Origin: Sphingomonas sp. BK345
Lineage (GTDB): Bacteria > Pseudomonadota > Alphaproteobacteria > Sphingomonadales > Sphingomonadaceae
Reading direction: 5' to 3'
Assembly (NCBI RefSeq): GCF_014193845.1
Contig: NZ_JACHZX010000001.1
Coordinates: forward strand, 682,001-746,000
DNA: 64,000 nt
In this document: one piece after another, positions 47,785-56,633 of the stretch
How positions within the stretch are numbered: position 1 is the stretch's first letter
How the letters are laid out: every line of letters starts with the position of its first letter
The notes under the pieces: model-generated
What the model saw: only the letters and a program-made list of their open reading frames with translations
Databases searched by the model: none
What the model was told of the DNA's origin: nothing
Translations under genes and position numbers: made by a program

Positions 47785-48615
47785 TCAGCCCCTCAGCCGC
47801 GCCGCGTGCCAGTCGAGCTGCTCGCCCATGAACGTCGACACGAACAGGTACGAATGGTCGTAGCCCGCGCGCATCCGCAGCTCGAGCGGGATGCCCGCCG
47901 CCGCGCAGGCGCGCGCGAGCAGTTCCGGGCGGAGCTGCTCGGCGAGGAAGGCGTCGGCCTCGCCTTGGTCGACCAGCAGCTCGGGCACGCGCGCGCCGTC
48001 CTCGATCAGCGCGACCGCGTCGTGGCGGCGCTTCGCCGCGGCGTCGTCGCCGAGGTAGCGGTCGAGCGCCTCGCCCCAGGGCACCTGCGTCGGCGCGACG
48101 ATCGGCGCGAAGGCGGATACCGCGCGGTAGCGGCCTGGGTGACGCAGCGCCGCGGTCAACGCGCCGTGCCCGCCCATCGAATGGCCCATGATCGACTGGC
48201 GCGCCGCATCGACTGGGAATTCGGCCTCGATTAGCGCGGGCAGCTCCGCGGTGACATAGGACCACATGCGGTAATGCGTCGACCAGGGCGCCGCGGTGGC
48301 GTCGACGTAGAAGCCGGCACCCTTGGCGAAGTCCCAGCGGTCCTCGTCGGGCACCTCGTCGCCGCGCGGACTGGTGTCGGGCGCGACGAAGATCAGACCG
48401 TGGCGTGCGCAGCGCGCGCGATATTCGCCCTTGTCGGTGACGTTGGCGTGGGTACAGGTCAGCCCGGAGAGGTACCAGACGACCGGCAGCGTCGCGCCCG
48501 GCGCGTGATCGGGGACGTAGACCGAGAAGGTCATGTCGGTGCCGGTCGCGCCGCTGCGGTGGCGGTAGACGCCCTGCGTGCCGCCATGCGCGCGCGCGGT
48601 CGAGACGGTCTCCAT
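47785..48615 (-). CDS. fghA: S-formylglutathione hydrolase
   Basis: Serine esterase that releases formate and glutathione, the last step of glutathione-dependent formaldehyde detoxification. The 276-residue alpha/beta hydrolase has the oxyanion block WYLSGLTCTHANVTDKGE, the nucleophile in GHSMGGHGAL, and the catalytic His in GYDHSYLF. Start ATG 48615 has a strong GGAGGA site. The VOC gene and the matching dehydrogenase lie upstream on the same strand. Confidence 0.95.
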   Translation of the reverse strand: METVSTARAHGGTQGVYRHRSGATGTDMTFSVYVPDHAPGATLPVVWYLSGLTCTHANVTDKGEYRARCARHGLIFVAPDTSPRGDEVPDEDRWDFAKGAGFYVDATAAPWSTHYRMWSYVTAELPALIEAEFPVDAARQSIMGHSMGGHGALTAALRHPGRYRAVSAFAPIVAPTQVPWGEALDRYLGDDAAAKRRHDAVALIEDGARVPELLVDQGEADAFLAEQLRPELLARACAAAGIPLELRMRAGYDHSYLFVSTFMGEQLDWHAARLRG

Positions 48616-48629
48616 GCTTCCTCCTCCGC

Positions 48630-49013
48630 TCAGGCGACGCGATGGGTCGCGCAGACCTTGTTGCCCGCGGGGTCGCGCAGATAGGCGAGGTACAGCTCGC
48701 GCCCGCCGGTGACGTGGCGCACGCCCGGCGGCGCCTCGATCGCGGTACCGCCGCTGGCGACACCAGCGGCGTGCCACGCCTCGACCTGCTCGGGCGAGGT
48801 CGCGCGGAACCCGAGCGTCCCGCCGTTGGCGTGGCTGGCGGGCTGGCCGTCGATCGGGCGCGTGACCAGGAAGCGGCCGCCGTCGTGCGCGTAGACCAAC
48901 CGTCCCCACTCGTCGATCACGCCCGGCGCCGCGCCGAGCGCCCCCAGCGTCGCGTCGTAGAAGGTCTGGGCGGCGGCGATGTCGTCTGCGCCGAGCATGA
49001 CGTGGCTGAACAT
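48630..49013 (-). CDS. VOC family protein (glyoxalase/dioxygenase fold)
   Basis: A 127-residue protein with the vicinal-oxygen-chelate fold: MFSHVMLGADDIAAAQTFYD at the start and REL YLAYLRDPAGNKVCA-type ending with the metal-ligand Glu position. It lies 14 bp upstream of fghA and after the formaldehyde dehydrogenase gene, so a role with glutathione or aldehyde adducts is plausible. A specific reaction cannot be assigned. Confidence 0.85.
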   Translation of the reverse strand: MFSHVMLGADDIAAAQTFYDATLGALGAAPGVIDEWGRLVYAHDGGRFLVTRPIDGQPASHANGGTLGFRATSPEQVEAWHAAGVASGGTAIEAPPGVRHVTGGRELYLAYLRDPAGNKVCATHRVA

Positions 49014-49029
49014 GATCTCTCTCCTAAAC

Positions 49030-49163
49030 TCCTCCCCGCTTGGCGGGGAGGGGGACCGCCGCGCGCAGCGCGGTGGTGGAAGGGGCTCGCCACGCAGCGC
49101 AGCGCTCGCGGAGAACCCCCTCCACCAGCCTGCGGCTGGTCCCCCTCCCCGTGCCGGAGAGGA
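49030..49163. repeat. intergenic inverted repeat, family C
   Basis: CCTCCCCGCTTGGCGGGGAGG opens and CCCCTCCCCGTGCCGGAGAGG closes the element; inner CGCGGTGGTGG is present. It lies between two genes of one strand and ends exactly at the dehydrogenase stop codon, so it may partly terminate the transcript before the VOC and fghA genes. Confidence 0.85.
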
Positions 49164-50270
49164 TTAATAAACCACCACGCTGCGGATGCTCTCGCCGGCG
49201 TGCATCAGGTCGAAGCCCTTGTTAATCTCGTCGAGGCTGAGCCGGTGCGTGATCATCGGGTCGATCTGGATCATCCCGTCCATGTACCAGTCGACGATCT
49301 TGGGCACGTCGGTGCGCCCGCGCGCGCCGCCGAAGGCGGTGCCCTTCCACACTCGCCCGGTGACGAGCTGGAACGGGCGCGTCGCGATCTCCTTGCCCGC
49401 CTCGGCGACGCCGATCACGATCGACTCGCCCCAGCCGCGGTGCGCGCTCTCCAGCGCCTGGCGCATCACCACGGTGTTGCCGGTGCAGTCGAACGTATAG
49501 TCGCCGCCGCCGTCGGTCATGGCGATCAGGTGCGGGACGAGGTCGCCCACGTCGCGCGGGTTGACGAAGTCGGTCATGCCGAAGCGGCGGCCCCAGTCCT
49601 CGCGGTCGGGGTTGATGTCGACGCCGATGATGCGGTGCGCGCCGGCCAGCCTGGCGCCCTGGATCACGTTGAGCCCGATTCCGCCGAGCCCGAACACGAT
49701 CACGGTCGCGCCCGGCTCGACCTTGGCAGTGTTGACCACCGCGCCCACCCCGGTGGTGACGCCGCAGCCGATGTAGCAGCTGGTGTCGAACGGCGCGTCG
49801 GGGCGGATCTTGGCGACCGCGATCTCGGGCAGCACGGTGAAGTTGGAGAAGGTCGAGCAGCCCATGTAATGGTAGATCGGCTGGCCCTTGTAGCTGAAGC
49901 GGGTGGTGCCGTCGGGCATCAGCCCCTTGCCCTGGGTCGCGCGGATCGCGGTGCACAGGTTGGTTTTCTGGCTGAGGCACGACTTACACTGGCGGCATTC
50001 GGGCGTGTAGAGCGGGATGACGTGGTCGCCCGGCACCACGCTGGTGACGCCCGCGCCCACCTCGCGCACCACGCCGCAGCCCTCGTGGCCGAGCACGCTG
50101 GGGAACAGCCCCTCGCTGTCGAGCCCGTCGAGCGTATAGGCGTCGGTGTGGCAGATGCCGGTGGCCATGATCTCGACCAGCACCTCGCCGGCCTTCGGTC
50201 CCTCCAGGTCGAGCTCGACGATCTCGAGCGGCCGCTTGGCCTCGAACGCGACGGCGGCGCGGGTCTTCAT
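49164..50270 (-). CDS. frmA: S-(hydroxymethyl)glutathione dehydrogenase (class III alcohol dehydrogenase)
   Basis: NAD-dependent zinc enzyme that oxidises S-hydroxymethylglutathione to S-formylglutathione, and can also reduce S-nitrosoglutathione. From ATG 50270 the protein is 368 residues. Catalytic-zinc ligands are in ICHTDAY and GHEGCGVV; the structural-zinc Cys set is [15 protein letters not shown]; the cofactor motif is [15 protein letters not shown]. It heads the formaldehyde detoxification set with the VOC and fghA genes. Confidence 0.97.
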   Translation of the reverse strand: MKTRAAVAFEAKRPLEIVELDLEGPKAGEVLVEIMATGICHTDAYTLDGLDSEGLFPSVLGHEGCGVVREVGAGVTSVVPGDHVIPLYTPECRQCKSCLSQKTNLCTAIRATQGKGLMPDGTTRFSYKGQPIYHYMGCSTFSNFTVLPEIAVAKIRPDAPFDTSCYIGCGVTTGVGAVVNTAKVEPGATVIVFGLGGIGLNVIQGARLAGAHRIIGVDINPDREDWGRRFGMTDFVNPRDVGDLVPHLIAMTDGGGDYTFDCTGNTVVMRQALESAHRGWGESIVIGVAEAGKEIATRPFQLVTGRVWKGTAFGGARGRTDVPKIVDWYMDGMIQIDPMITHRLSLDEINKGFDLMHAGESIRSVVVY

Positions 50271-50381
50271 GGGGCGGCCTCTCTGTCTCAAGGATGGGCT
50301 GCGTCTCTATGCCGCGGGCGCGGCGGCTTCAACCGTCGTGGCACCCTTCTGCACCGCGCCGCGCGTCGCTACACCGCTGGG

Positions 50382-51527
50382 ATGACCGACACTCCCCGCC
50401 CCCTCGCCGGCCTGCGCGTGCTCGAGCTGGCGCGCATCCTCGCCGGCCCCTGGGCGGGGCAGCTGCTCGCCGATCTCGGCGCCGACGTGATCAAGGTCGA
50501 GCGCCCCGGCGAGGGCGACGACACGCGCCACTGGGGGCCACCCTTCGTCCGCGGCCCCGACGGCAGCGACCTGTCGGCGGCCTATTACCATGCCTGCAAC
50601 CGCGGCAAGCGCTCGGTCGCGATCGACATCGCCACGTCTGAAGGCCAGGCGCGCGTCGCCGCGCTCGCCGCCGGGGCCGACGTGGTGATCGAGAATTACA
50701 AGCTCGGCGGCCTCGTCAAATACGGGCTCGACGCGGCGACGCTGCGCGCGCGCCACCCGCGGCTGATCGTGTGCTCGATCACCGGCTTCGGCCAGACCGG
50801 CCCCTACGCCGCGCGTGCCGGCTACGACTTCATCGTCCAGGGCATGGGCGGGATGATGTCGATCACCGGCGAGCCCGACGGCCCGCCGCAGAAGACCGGC
50901 GTCGCCACCGCCGACCTGTTCACCGGCGTCTACGCCACCGTCGCGATCCTCGCCGGGCTGCACGCGCGCGATCGCACCGGCGCAGGCACGCACATCGACA
51001 TGGCGCTGCTCGACACACAGGTCGGCGTGCTGGCGAACCAGGCGCTCAACTGGATGGTCGGCGGCGCGGTGCCGAGGCGGATGGGCAACGGCCACGCCAA
51101 TCTCGCGCCGTACCAGAGCTTCCCGACCAGCGACGGCGACCTGATCGTGGCGGTGGGCAACGATCGCCAATTCGCGCGGCTGTGCGCGGTGCTCGCGATC
51201 CCGACGCTGGCGGAGGACGCGCGCTTCGCCACCAATCCGGCGCGCGTGGCGAACCGCGCCGCGTTGCTGCCGGTCCTGATCGAGCGGACGCTGACCTGGA
51301 CGAGCGCCGCGCTGCTCGCCGCGCTGGAAGCGGCGGGGGTGCCGGTCGGGCCGGTCAATCGCATCGACGAGGTGTTCGCCGACCCGCAGGTGGTCGCGCG
51401 CGGCATGCGACTGCTGGTGCAGGGACTGCCGGGGCTGGCGACGCCGATCGTGCTCGACGGCACGCGGGCGGTCGCGGAGCGGGCGAGCCCACGGCTGGGC
51501 GAGCATGACGGCGCCGAATGGGGGTGA
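50382..51527 (+). CDS. CaiB/BaiF family CoA-transferase (class III)
   Basis: Transfers CoA between carboxylic acids. The 381-residue product has the family opening LAGLRVLELARILAGPWAGQ, then LGADVIKVERPGEGDDTR, and the catalytic Asp in VATADLFTGVYA. SITGFGQTGPYAARAGYDFI and GSGxG-like MGNGHANLAPYQ complete the intertwined-dimer core. Start ATG 50382 is chosen over the long antisense extension. The acid substrate is unknown. Confidence 0.93.
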   Translation: MTDTPRPLAGLRVLELARILAGPWAGQLLADLGADVIKVERPGEGDDTRHWGPPFVRGPDGSDLSAAYYHACNRGKRSVAIDIATSEGQARVAALAAGADVVIENYKLGGLVKYGLDAATLRARHPRLIVCSITGFGQTGPYAARAGYDFIVQGMGGMMSITGEPDGPPQKTGVATADLFTGVYATVAILAGLHARDRTGAGTHIDMALLDTQVGVLANQALNWMVGGAVPRRMGNGHANLAPYQSFPTSDGDLIVAVGNDRQFARLCAVLAIPTLAEDARFATNPARVANRAALLPVLIERTLTWTSAALLAALEAAGVPVGPVNRIDEVFADPQVVARGMRLLVQGLPGLATPIVLDGTRAVAERASPRLGEHDGAEWG

Positions 51528-51534
51528 GCTCTCA

Positions 51535-51671
51535 ATCCTCCCAGCGAGCGGGGAGGGGGGACCAGCCGAAGGCTGGTGGAGGGGGGCTTCCGCAGGCGCT
51601 GCGCTGCGGGGAAAGCCCCCTCCACCACTCGCCTGCGGCGAGCGGTCCCCCTCCCCGCTCGCAGGGAGGAT
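51535..51671. repeat. intergenic inverted repeat, family C
   Basis: AATCCTCCCAGCGAGCGGGG and CCCCGCTCGCAGGGAGGATT arms, with GGTGGAGGGGGG and CCCCCTCCACC inside. It lies between convergent genes, 5 bp from the next stop codon. Confidence 0.88.
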
Positions 51672-51676
51672 TGGCG

Positions 51677-51889
51677 TTACGCCCGCGGCGGCACGCCCGC
51701 GCGGGTCGCGCGGTGGCGGTCATAGGCCTTTTTCGCCACATAGGCGCCGCCCAGTGCCATGCCGAGCGGCCCCATCCGGGTCACCGCGCGGGTCGCCAGC
51801 GCGCCGACCATCGCGCCGCCGACGCCGCCGCGACCGTCGCGCCGGTCGAGTTCGCGCCCGAGCAGCGCGCCGATGATGGTCCTGATCAT
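51677..51889 (-). CDS. hypothetical small protein, second of an overlapping pair
   Basis: A 70-residue protein with a glycine-rich hydrophobic centre (GGVGGAMVGALATRAVTRMG, then PLGMALGGAYVAKKAY) and a basic end. It could be a small membrane protein. Its ATG overlaps the stop of the preceding gene (ATGA). I do not recognise a family. Confidence 0.6.
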   Translation of the reverse strand: MIRTIIGALLGRELDRRDGRGGVGGAMVGALATRAVTRMGPLGMALGGAYVAKKAYDRHRATRAGVPPRA

Positions 51890-52098
51890 GCCTTCACCCT
51901 TTCCGAGATGGTGTCGCCGAGCGTCTCCAGCCCCTTCAGCACGCCCCAGCCGACCGCGTAGGTGAACGCGACGGGCAGGACGAGCTTGAGGACGTTGGCG
52001 GTGATCGCGCCGTAGAGCGCCCCGTCCGCAGCGCTGTCGTCGCCGGACATGGCGTCGATCGCGCCGCCGATCAGCGCGCCGATGGTGGTAGCACCCAT
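51886..52098 (-). CDS. hypothetical small membrane protein, first of an overlapping pair
   Basis: A 70-residue protein with Gly/Ala-rich hydrophobic segments (TTIGALIGGAI and NVLKLVLPVAFTYAVGWGVL), probably one or two membrane helices. The ATG at 52098 follows a GAGGGTCAA ribosome-binding region. It overlaps the next gene by 4 bp. Role unknown; the pair lies beyond the end of the flagellar operon but is separated from it by a hairpin. Confidence 0.6.
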   Translation of the reverse strand: MGATTIGALIGGAIDAMSGDDSAADGALYGAITANVLKLVLPVAFTYAVGWGVLKGLETLGDTISERVKA

Positions 52099-52169
52099 GT
52101 GGATTGACCCTCGTCGTTGCGCTGCATCAATGCTGCGGGACGACGGCGGTTCCTCCGCGCTCTTACGTG

Positions 52170-52187
52170 CTCCTGCGCATGCAGGAG
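52170..52187 (-). terminator. hairpin after flgL
   Basis: CTCCTGC and GCAGGAG form a 7-bp stem with a 4-nt loop, 14 bp past the flgL stop. It may end the long flg transcript. The T-run is missing. Confidence 0.45.
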
Positions 52188-52200
52188 TACGAGGCCGTGA

Positions 52201-53100
52201 TCAGCGCAGGTAGGTGAACAGCGACAGCTGCGACAGCTTGGAGAAGCTCGCCTGGGTCGCCGACAGGATCGTCATCGTCTTGGACAGCTCGGTGTACGCC
52301 TGGGTGACGTCGGTGTCCTCCAGTGTCGAGCGCAGCTCGGCGCGGTCGACGCTGGCGTTGGTCAGCAGGTTCTGCTGGAGATCGACCCGCGCCGCGCGCG
52401 CGCCAACCGAGGCCTGTACGGTCGAGACCTGATCGCTCGCGGTCTTGAGCGAGTCGATCGCGGCGCGTGCCTTCTCGCCGGTCGGCTCGCCCGCCTGCAA
52501 CGCGGTGGCCAGCGCCGACAGCATCGCCAGCGTGTCGCCCTTGCCCGAGGTGAAGATCCGCGCCGCGGTCTCGGTCGGCTGGATCGACAGGCCGTTCTCG
52601 CCGATCGGCACCTCCGACAGGCTGGGCGCGGTATTGTAGGTGAAGGTGCCGTCCTTGTTGTCGATCACCGCGGGCGTTCCCGCCGCGCTGCCGAACAGCG
52701 GCTGGCCGCGCAGGTCGTTGGTGTTGCCGAGCGAGACCAGCGTCGCGATCACCGACTGGAGCTGGTCGCCGATCACCTTGCGATCCGACGCGCCGAGCGT
52801 GTCGGTGGCGGCGTTGTTCACCAGCTCGGTGGCGCGCTGCATCTGCTCCGTGATCGAGCCCATCGTACCGTCGGCCTGCTTGAGCAGCGAGCCGGCGAGA
52901 TCGAGGTTGGTCTTGAACGCGCCCGCATCGGCGTCCTTGCGGTCGAACTCGGCGAGCTGCTGCGCCACCGCGACATTCTCGGACGGCGAGCTGATCTTCT
53001 TGCCGGTGGCGATCTGGGTCTGCAGCTTGGTCGCGGTCGTCATCAGCGCGCCCATCCGGGCGGCGGAGCGATCGTATAGGAGGTTGCTGGAGATCTGCAT
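52201..53100 (-). CDS. flgL: flagellar hook-associated protein FlgL (hook-filament junction)
   Basis: Second junction protein between hook and filament. The 299-residue protein has flagellin-type ends: MQISSNLLYDRSAARMGALM at the N-terminus and a coiled C-terminal helix (LSKTMTILSATQASFSKLSQ, then LSLFTYLR). It follows flgK by 6 bp and is the last flagellar gene of this operon. Confidence 0.92.
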   Translation of the reverse strand: MQISSNLLYDRSAARMGALMTTATKLQTQIATGKKISSPSENVAVAQQLAEFDRKDADAGAFKTNLDLAGSLLKQADGTMGSITEQMQRATELVNNAATDTLGASDRKVIGDQLQSVIATLVSLGNTNDLRGQPLFGSAAGTPAVIDNKDGTFTYNTAPSLSEVPIGENGLSIQPTETAARIFTSGKGDTLAMLSALATALQAGEPTGEKARAAIDSLKTASDQVSTVQASVGARAARVDLQQNLLTNASVDRAELRSTLEDTDVTQAYTELSKTMTILSATQASFSKLSQLSLFTYLR

Positions 53101-53106
53101 GGCGGC

Positions 53107-54444
53107 TTACCTGATCTCGAGGATCGACTGGAAGGTCTCGCGCGCGACCTGGATCACGCGGCTGGACGCCTGATAGGCCTGCTGGAAGCGGACGAGATCG
53201 ACCGCCTCCGAGTCGAGGTTGACCCCCGAGGCCTCGGACCGCGCGGTCACCGCGCCGTCGTAGATCGCGGTCTGCGCGTCGCCCACCAGCCGGCGCTGCT
53301 TCAGAGTCGCGGCATTGTCGGTGGTGAGCGCCTGGACCTTGCTCTCGAACTGGTTGCCGGTGCGCAGCGCGGCGAGCGCGGCGAGGTTGGACGAGTCGCG
53401 CACGCCCCCGCCGGTCTTGGCCGCGGCAATCTGGCTGCCGTCGGTCAGCGCGACCGAGAAGTCGGCCGGGTCGCTGGTGTTGGCGAAGAAGGGCTTGCCC
53501 TGCGCGCCGGTGAGATCCTGCCCCTGCTTCTGCAGGTCGTTGACGCTGGTGGTGAGATCGGCGGCGATCGCGCCGAGCTGGTCGCGCGTGGCGGCGATCC
53601 GCTGCGCGCCCTCGACCATGCCCGCCAGCGCGCCGCCCTCGGGATTGGCCTGGACCGCGACGCCGCTCGGCTTGAGCACGTTGAGCACCGCGTTGCCGCC
53701 GGTGCGCGCGTAGCTCATCTCGCTCGCCTCTTTCGGATCGACCAGCACAGGGCCGTTGCTGGCGCCGGCGCGCACGGTGGCGCGGCCGAAATCGTCGACC
53801 TGGACGTTGACCTCGGTCAGCGCACTCATCTGCTGGAGCAGGTCGTCGCGCTGGTCGGCCAGCCCCGCCACCGCGGCCGAGCCCGGCTGCGACTTGACGA
53901 TGCCCTGGTTGACCTTGAGCAGCGCCTGGCTCAGCCGGTTGAGCTCGCCCACCGTCTGCTGCGCCTTGGTGTCGAGCTCGGCCATGCCGTCGTCGAGTGC
54001 CTTGGCGGTGACCTTGAACGAGTCGGCCAGCGTCGCGGCGCTGCCCAGCATGCCGGCGCGCAGCGCGCTCGAGGTCGGCTCGGCCTGGAGCGCGGTGCTC
54101 GCCGCGAAGAAGCCGGTCAGGTTGGTCGACAGTGCGCCGCCGGTCATCGCGCCCTCGATCCGCTCGAGCCAGACCGTGCTCGCCTCGGTCTTCTTGGCGT
54201 CCGAGCTGGCGCTGCGCACCGAGGCCTCGAGATAGGGGCTGCTGTTGCGCGCGATCCCGTCGACCACCGCGCCCATGCCGTTGAGCGACGAGTTCCAGCC
54301 GTTGCTGGTCTGCACCTCGCGGATCGTCGCGCTGCGCCGCACGTAGGACGCGTTGCCGGCGTTGGCGATGTTCTCCGACGTCGTCGTCAGCGCGGTCTGG
54401 TACGCGCGGACGCCCGAAGCGCCGATGGAGAGCAGATCACTCAT
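53107..54444 (-). CDS. flgK: flagellar hook-associated protein FlgK
   Basis: First hook-filament junction protein. The 445-residue product begins SDLLSIGASGVRAYQTALTT with SENIANAGNASYVRR (rod/hook family N-terminus) and ends LVRFQQAYQASSRVIQVARE, then TFQSILEIR. It overlaps the flgJ-like gene start region by 4 bp. Confidence 0.95.
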   Translation of the reverse strand: MSDLLSIGASGVRAYQTALTTTSENIANAGNASYVRRSATIREVQTSNGWNSSLNGMGAVVDGIARNSSPYLEASVRSASSDAKKTEASTVWLERIEGAMTGGALSTNLTGFFAASTALQAEPTSSALRAGMLGSAATLADSFKVTAKALDDGMAELDTKAQQTVGELNRLSQALLKVNQGIVKSQPGSAAVAGLADQRDDLLQQMSALTEVNVQVDDFGRATVRAGASNGPVLVDPKEASEMSYARTGGNAVLNVLKPSGVAVQANPEGGALAGMVEGAQRIAATRDQLGAIAADLTTSVNDLQKQGQDLTGAQGKPFFANTSDPADFSVALTDGSQIAAAKTGGGVRDSSNLAALAALRTGNQFESKVQALTTDNAATLKQRRLVGDAQTAIYDGAVTARSEASGVNLDSEAVDLVRFQQAYQASSRVIQVARETFQSILEIR

Positions 54445-54797
54445 TCCACCGGCGTGCCATGATTCCCGTTAAGATCAGGTTGAGATTGCGCGAGGAACTT
54501 GCTCATCGCGGCGCCGATGCCGATCGGTTTGTGGGTCGCCATCTCCTGCACCACCTTCTGGTCCGACATGTCGCGGAAGGTGGTGAGCGCCTTGCTGTCG
54601 AACAGTGGGTCGGCGAGTTTGGCCTGGCGCATCGACTTCAGCATCATGCCGGTGAACACCGATTCGAACTGCTGCGCGGCCTTGTCGAGGTTGGCCTTGG
54701 TCGCGGTGCGGCTGAGCCCGGTGTCGAGCCCGGTCTTGCCGGTGATCGCGACGCCCCCAACACTCGCAGGGATCCCGTTGACCGGTGAGTCGCCCAT
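54441..54797 (-). CDS. flgJ: rod-binding protein, FlgJ N-terminal domain only
   Basis: Rod-capping factor. The 118-residue product matches the first domain of FlgJ (AAQQFESVFTGMMLKSMRQA, then FRDMSDQKVVQEMA). The C-terminal muramidase domain of enterobacterial FlgJ is absent, as is usual in alphaproteobacteria, so a separate lytic enzyme must open the peptidoglycan. Its start overlaps the flgI stop by one base. Confidence 0.9.
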   Translation of the reverse strand: MGDSPVNGIPASVGGVAITGKTGLDTGLSRTATKANLDKAAQQFESVFTGMMLKSMRQAKLADPLFDSKALTTFRDMSDQKVVQEMATHKPIGIGAAMSKFLAQSQPDLNGNHGTPVE

Positions 54798-55897
54798 CAG
54801 AGCACCACCAGCTCGGCCTTGAGCGCGCCGGCCTCCTTGAGCGCCTCGAGGATCGCGACCAGGTCCGCGGGGCTCGCGCCGATGGCGTTCACCGCCTTCA
54901 CCACGTCGGCCAGCTTGGGGCCGGGCGCGAGCAGGAACATCGGCTTCTTCTCCTCCGAGACCTGGACGTTGGAGCGGTTCTCCAGCGCGGTCTGGCCCTG
55001 GCTGAGCGGCGCGGGCTGGCTGATGCGCTGGTTCTCGTCGATGCGGACGGTGAGCTTGCCGTGCGTCACCGCCGCCGCGCCGACGCGCACCGCCGAGTTG
55101 ATCACCACCGTGCCGGTGCGCGCGTTGACGATCACCTTGGCGGGCGGCTCGGCCGAGGCGACGTCGAGGTTCTCGATCTCGCTCATCAGCGTGGCGCGCA
55201 CGTCCGCGCCGGTCGGCGCGCGCACCGCCACGGATACCGCGTCGATCGCCTGCGCGGTGCCGGCGCCGAACTTGCGGTTGATCGAGGCGGCGACGTTCTG
55301 CGCGGTGGTGAAGTCGGCGCGCTGGAGGTTGTAGGTGACGAAGGGCGTGTCGGCGAAGCCGGTCGCGACCGCGCGCTCCACGGTCGCGCCCTCGGGGATG
55401 CGGCCAGTCGAGGGGATGTTGACGACGATCTTGGAGCCGTCCGCGCCCTCGGCGCCGAGCCCGCCGACCGCGAGATTGCCCTGCGCCATGGCGTAGACCT
55501 GCCCGTCGGCGCCGAGCAGCGGCGTCAGCACCAGGCTGCCGCCGCGCAAGCTCTTGGCCTTGCCCATCGAGGCGACGGTGATGTCGATCCGCTGCCCGGG
55601 CTTGGCGAAGGCAGGCAGCTCGGCGGTGATCAGCACCACCGCGGCGTTCTTGAGGCCGGGGTTGACGCCCGCGGGCAGCTGGAGCCCGAAGCGCGACGCC
55701 ACCGCCTTCACCGACTGGACGGTATATTCGAGATTGTCGTCGCCGGTGCCGGGCAGGCCGACCACGACGCCGTAGCCGGTCAGCTGGTTGGCGCGGATGC
55801 CCTGGAAGCCGCCGAGATCCTTGATCCGGTCGGCGTGGGCAGGGCCGGCGAGCGCGGCGGCGAGCGCGGCGAGCGCGAGGAGCAGCTGGCGGATCAT
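54797..55897 (-). CDS. flgI: flagellar P-ring protein FlgI
   Basis: Periplasmic ring protein around the rod. The 366-residue protein has a signal peptide (LLLALAALAAALAGPAHA), then RIKDLGGFQGIRANQLTGYG and VVGLPGTGDD, the standard FlgI opening, and ends ADLVAILEALKEAGALKAEL. It is assembled with the FlgA chaperone encoded at 62781. Confidence 0.97.
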   Translation of the reverse strand: MIRQLLLALAALAAALAGPAHADRIKDLGGFQGIRANQLTGYGVVVGLPGTGDDNLEYTVQSVKAVASRFGLQLPAGVNPGLKNAAVVLITAELPAFAKPGQRIDITVASMGKAKSLRGGSLVLTPLLGADGQVYAMAQGNLAVGGLGAEGADGSKIVVNIPSTGRIPEGATVERAVATGFADTPFVTYNLQRADFTTAQNVAASINRKFGAGTAQAIDAVSVAVRAPTGADVRATLMSEIENLDVASAEPPAKVIVNARTGTVVINSAVRVGAAAVTHGKLTVRIDENQRISQPAPLSQGQTALENRSNVQVSEEKKPMFLLAPGPKLADVVKAVNAIGASPADLVAILEALKEAGALKAELVVL

Positions 55898-56625
55898 CAG
55901 AACGGGCTCACGACCTGAAAGAAGCGGGACAGCCAGCCCTGCCGGCTGGACCGTGCGACGTCGCCCTTGCCGGTATAGGCGATCTGCGCGTCGGCGACGC
56001 GGGTGGAGGGCACGCGATTGTCACGGTCGACGTCGGCGGTACGGACGATGCCCTTGATCTGGACGAACTCGTCGCCACGGTTGAGCGTCACGCGCTTCTG
56101 CCCGCGCACCAGCATCGTGCCGTTGGGGTAGACTTCGGCGACGGTGACCGAGACCTCGCCCGAGAGCGAGTTGGCCTGGTCCGCGGTGCCGCTGCCGTTG
56201 AAGCCGCGCTTGCCACTCGAGCCCACGTCGGTGCCGCTGACGATCCCGCCGAGCGGGCCGGTCGACGGCGGGGTGAGCGAGAAGCTGCCGTCCGAGGCGA
56301 GCTTGGACGAGGACGACTTGGAGGCGGCGGTGCGCTCCACCAGCACGATTGTCAGCGGGTCGCCGACGCGGCGCGCGCGCCACCCCTCGTAGAGCGCGGC
56401 ATAGCCGTCGGCGACCTGGAAGATCGACCCGTTGGCGGCGGGCGGCGCGGGCGGCTGGGCGGGTGCGTGCACCGCAGAGAAATCCTCCGCCGGCTTCTTC
56501 TTGAGCACCTTGCCGAGAAGCCCGGCATGCGCGGGCGCGGGCACCAGCGCGGCGGCGGCGAGCGCGCCGAGCGCGGCGTTTAGGGCGACCCGCGCGCGGC
56601 GGCGGAGAGACATGGTCGAGGTCAT
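55897..56625 (-). CDS. flgH: flagellar L-ring protein FlgH, lacking the lipobox cysteine
   Basis: Outer-membrane ring of the basal body. The 242-residue protein has the FlgH core: NGSIFQ, GDPLTIVLVERTAASKSSSS, GxFNGSGTADQANSLSGEVS, VRGQKRVTLNRGDEFVQIKG and VPSTRVADAQIAYTGKGDV. The N-terminus looks like an ordinary cleaved signal (LVPAPAHA) and there is no Cys anywhere in the protein, whereas FlgH is normally a lipoprotein. Anchoring must therefore differ, or the start is misplaced; Met5 is the only nearby alternative. Confidence 0.95.
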   Translation of the reverse strand: MTSTMSLRRRARVALNAALGALAAAALVPAPAHAGLLGKVLKKKPAEDFSAVHAPAQPPAPPAANGSIFQVADGYAALYEGWRARRVGDPLTIVLVERTAASKSSSSKLASDGSFSLTPPSTGPLGGIVSGTDVGSSGKRGFNGSGTADQANSLSGEVSVTVAEVYPNGTMLVRGQKRVTLNRGDEFVQIKGIVRTADVDRDNRVPSTRVADAQIAYTGKGDVARSSRQGWLSRFFQVVSPF

Positions 56626-56633
56626 CGCCGAGT

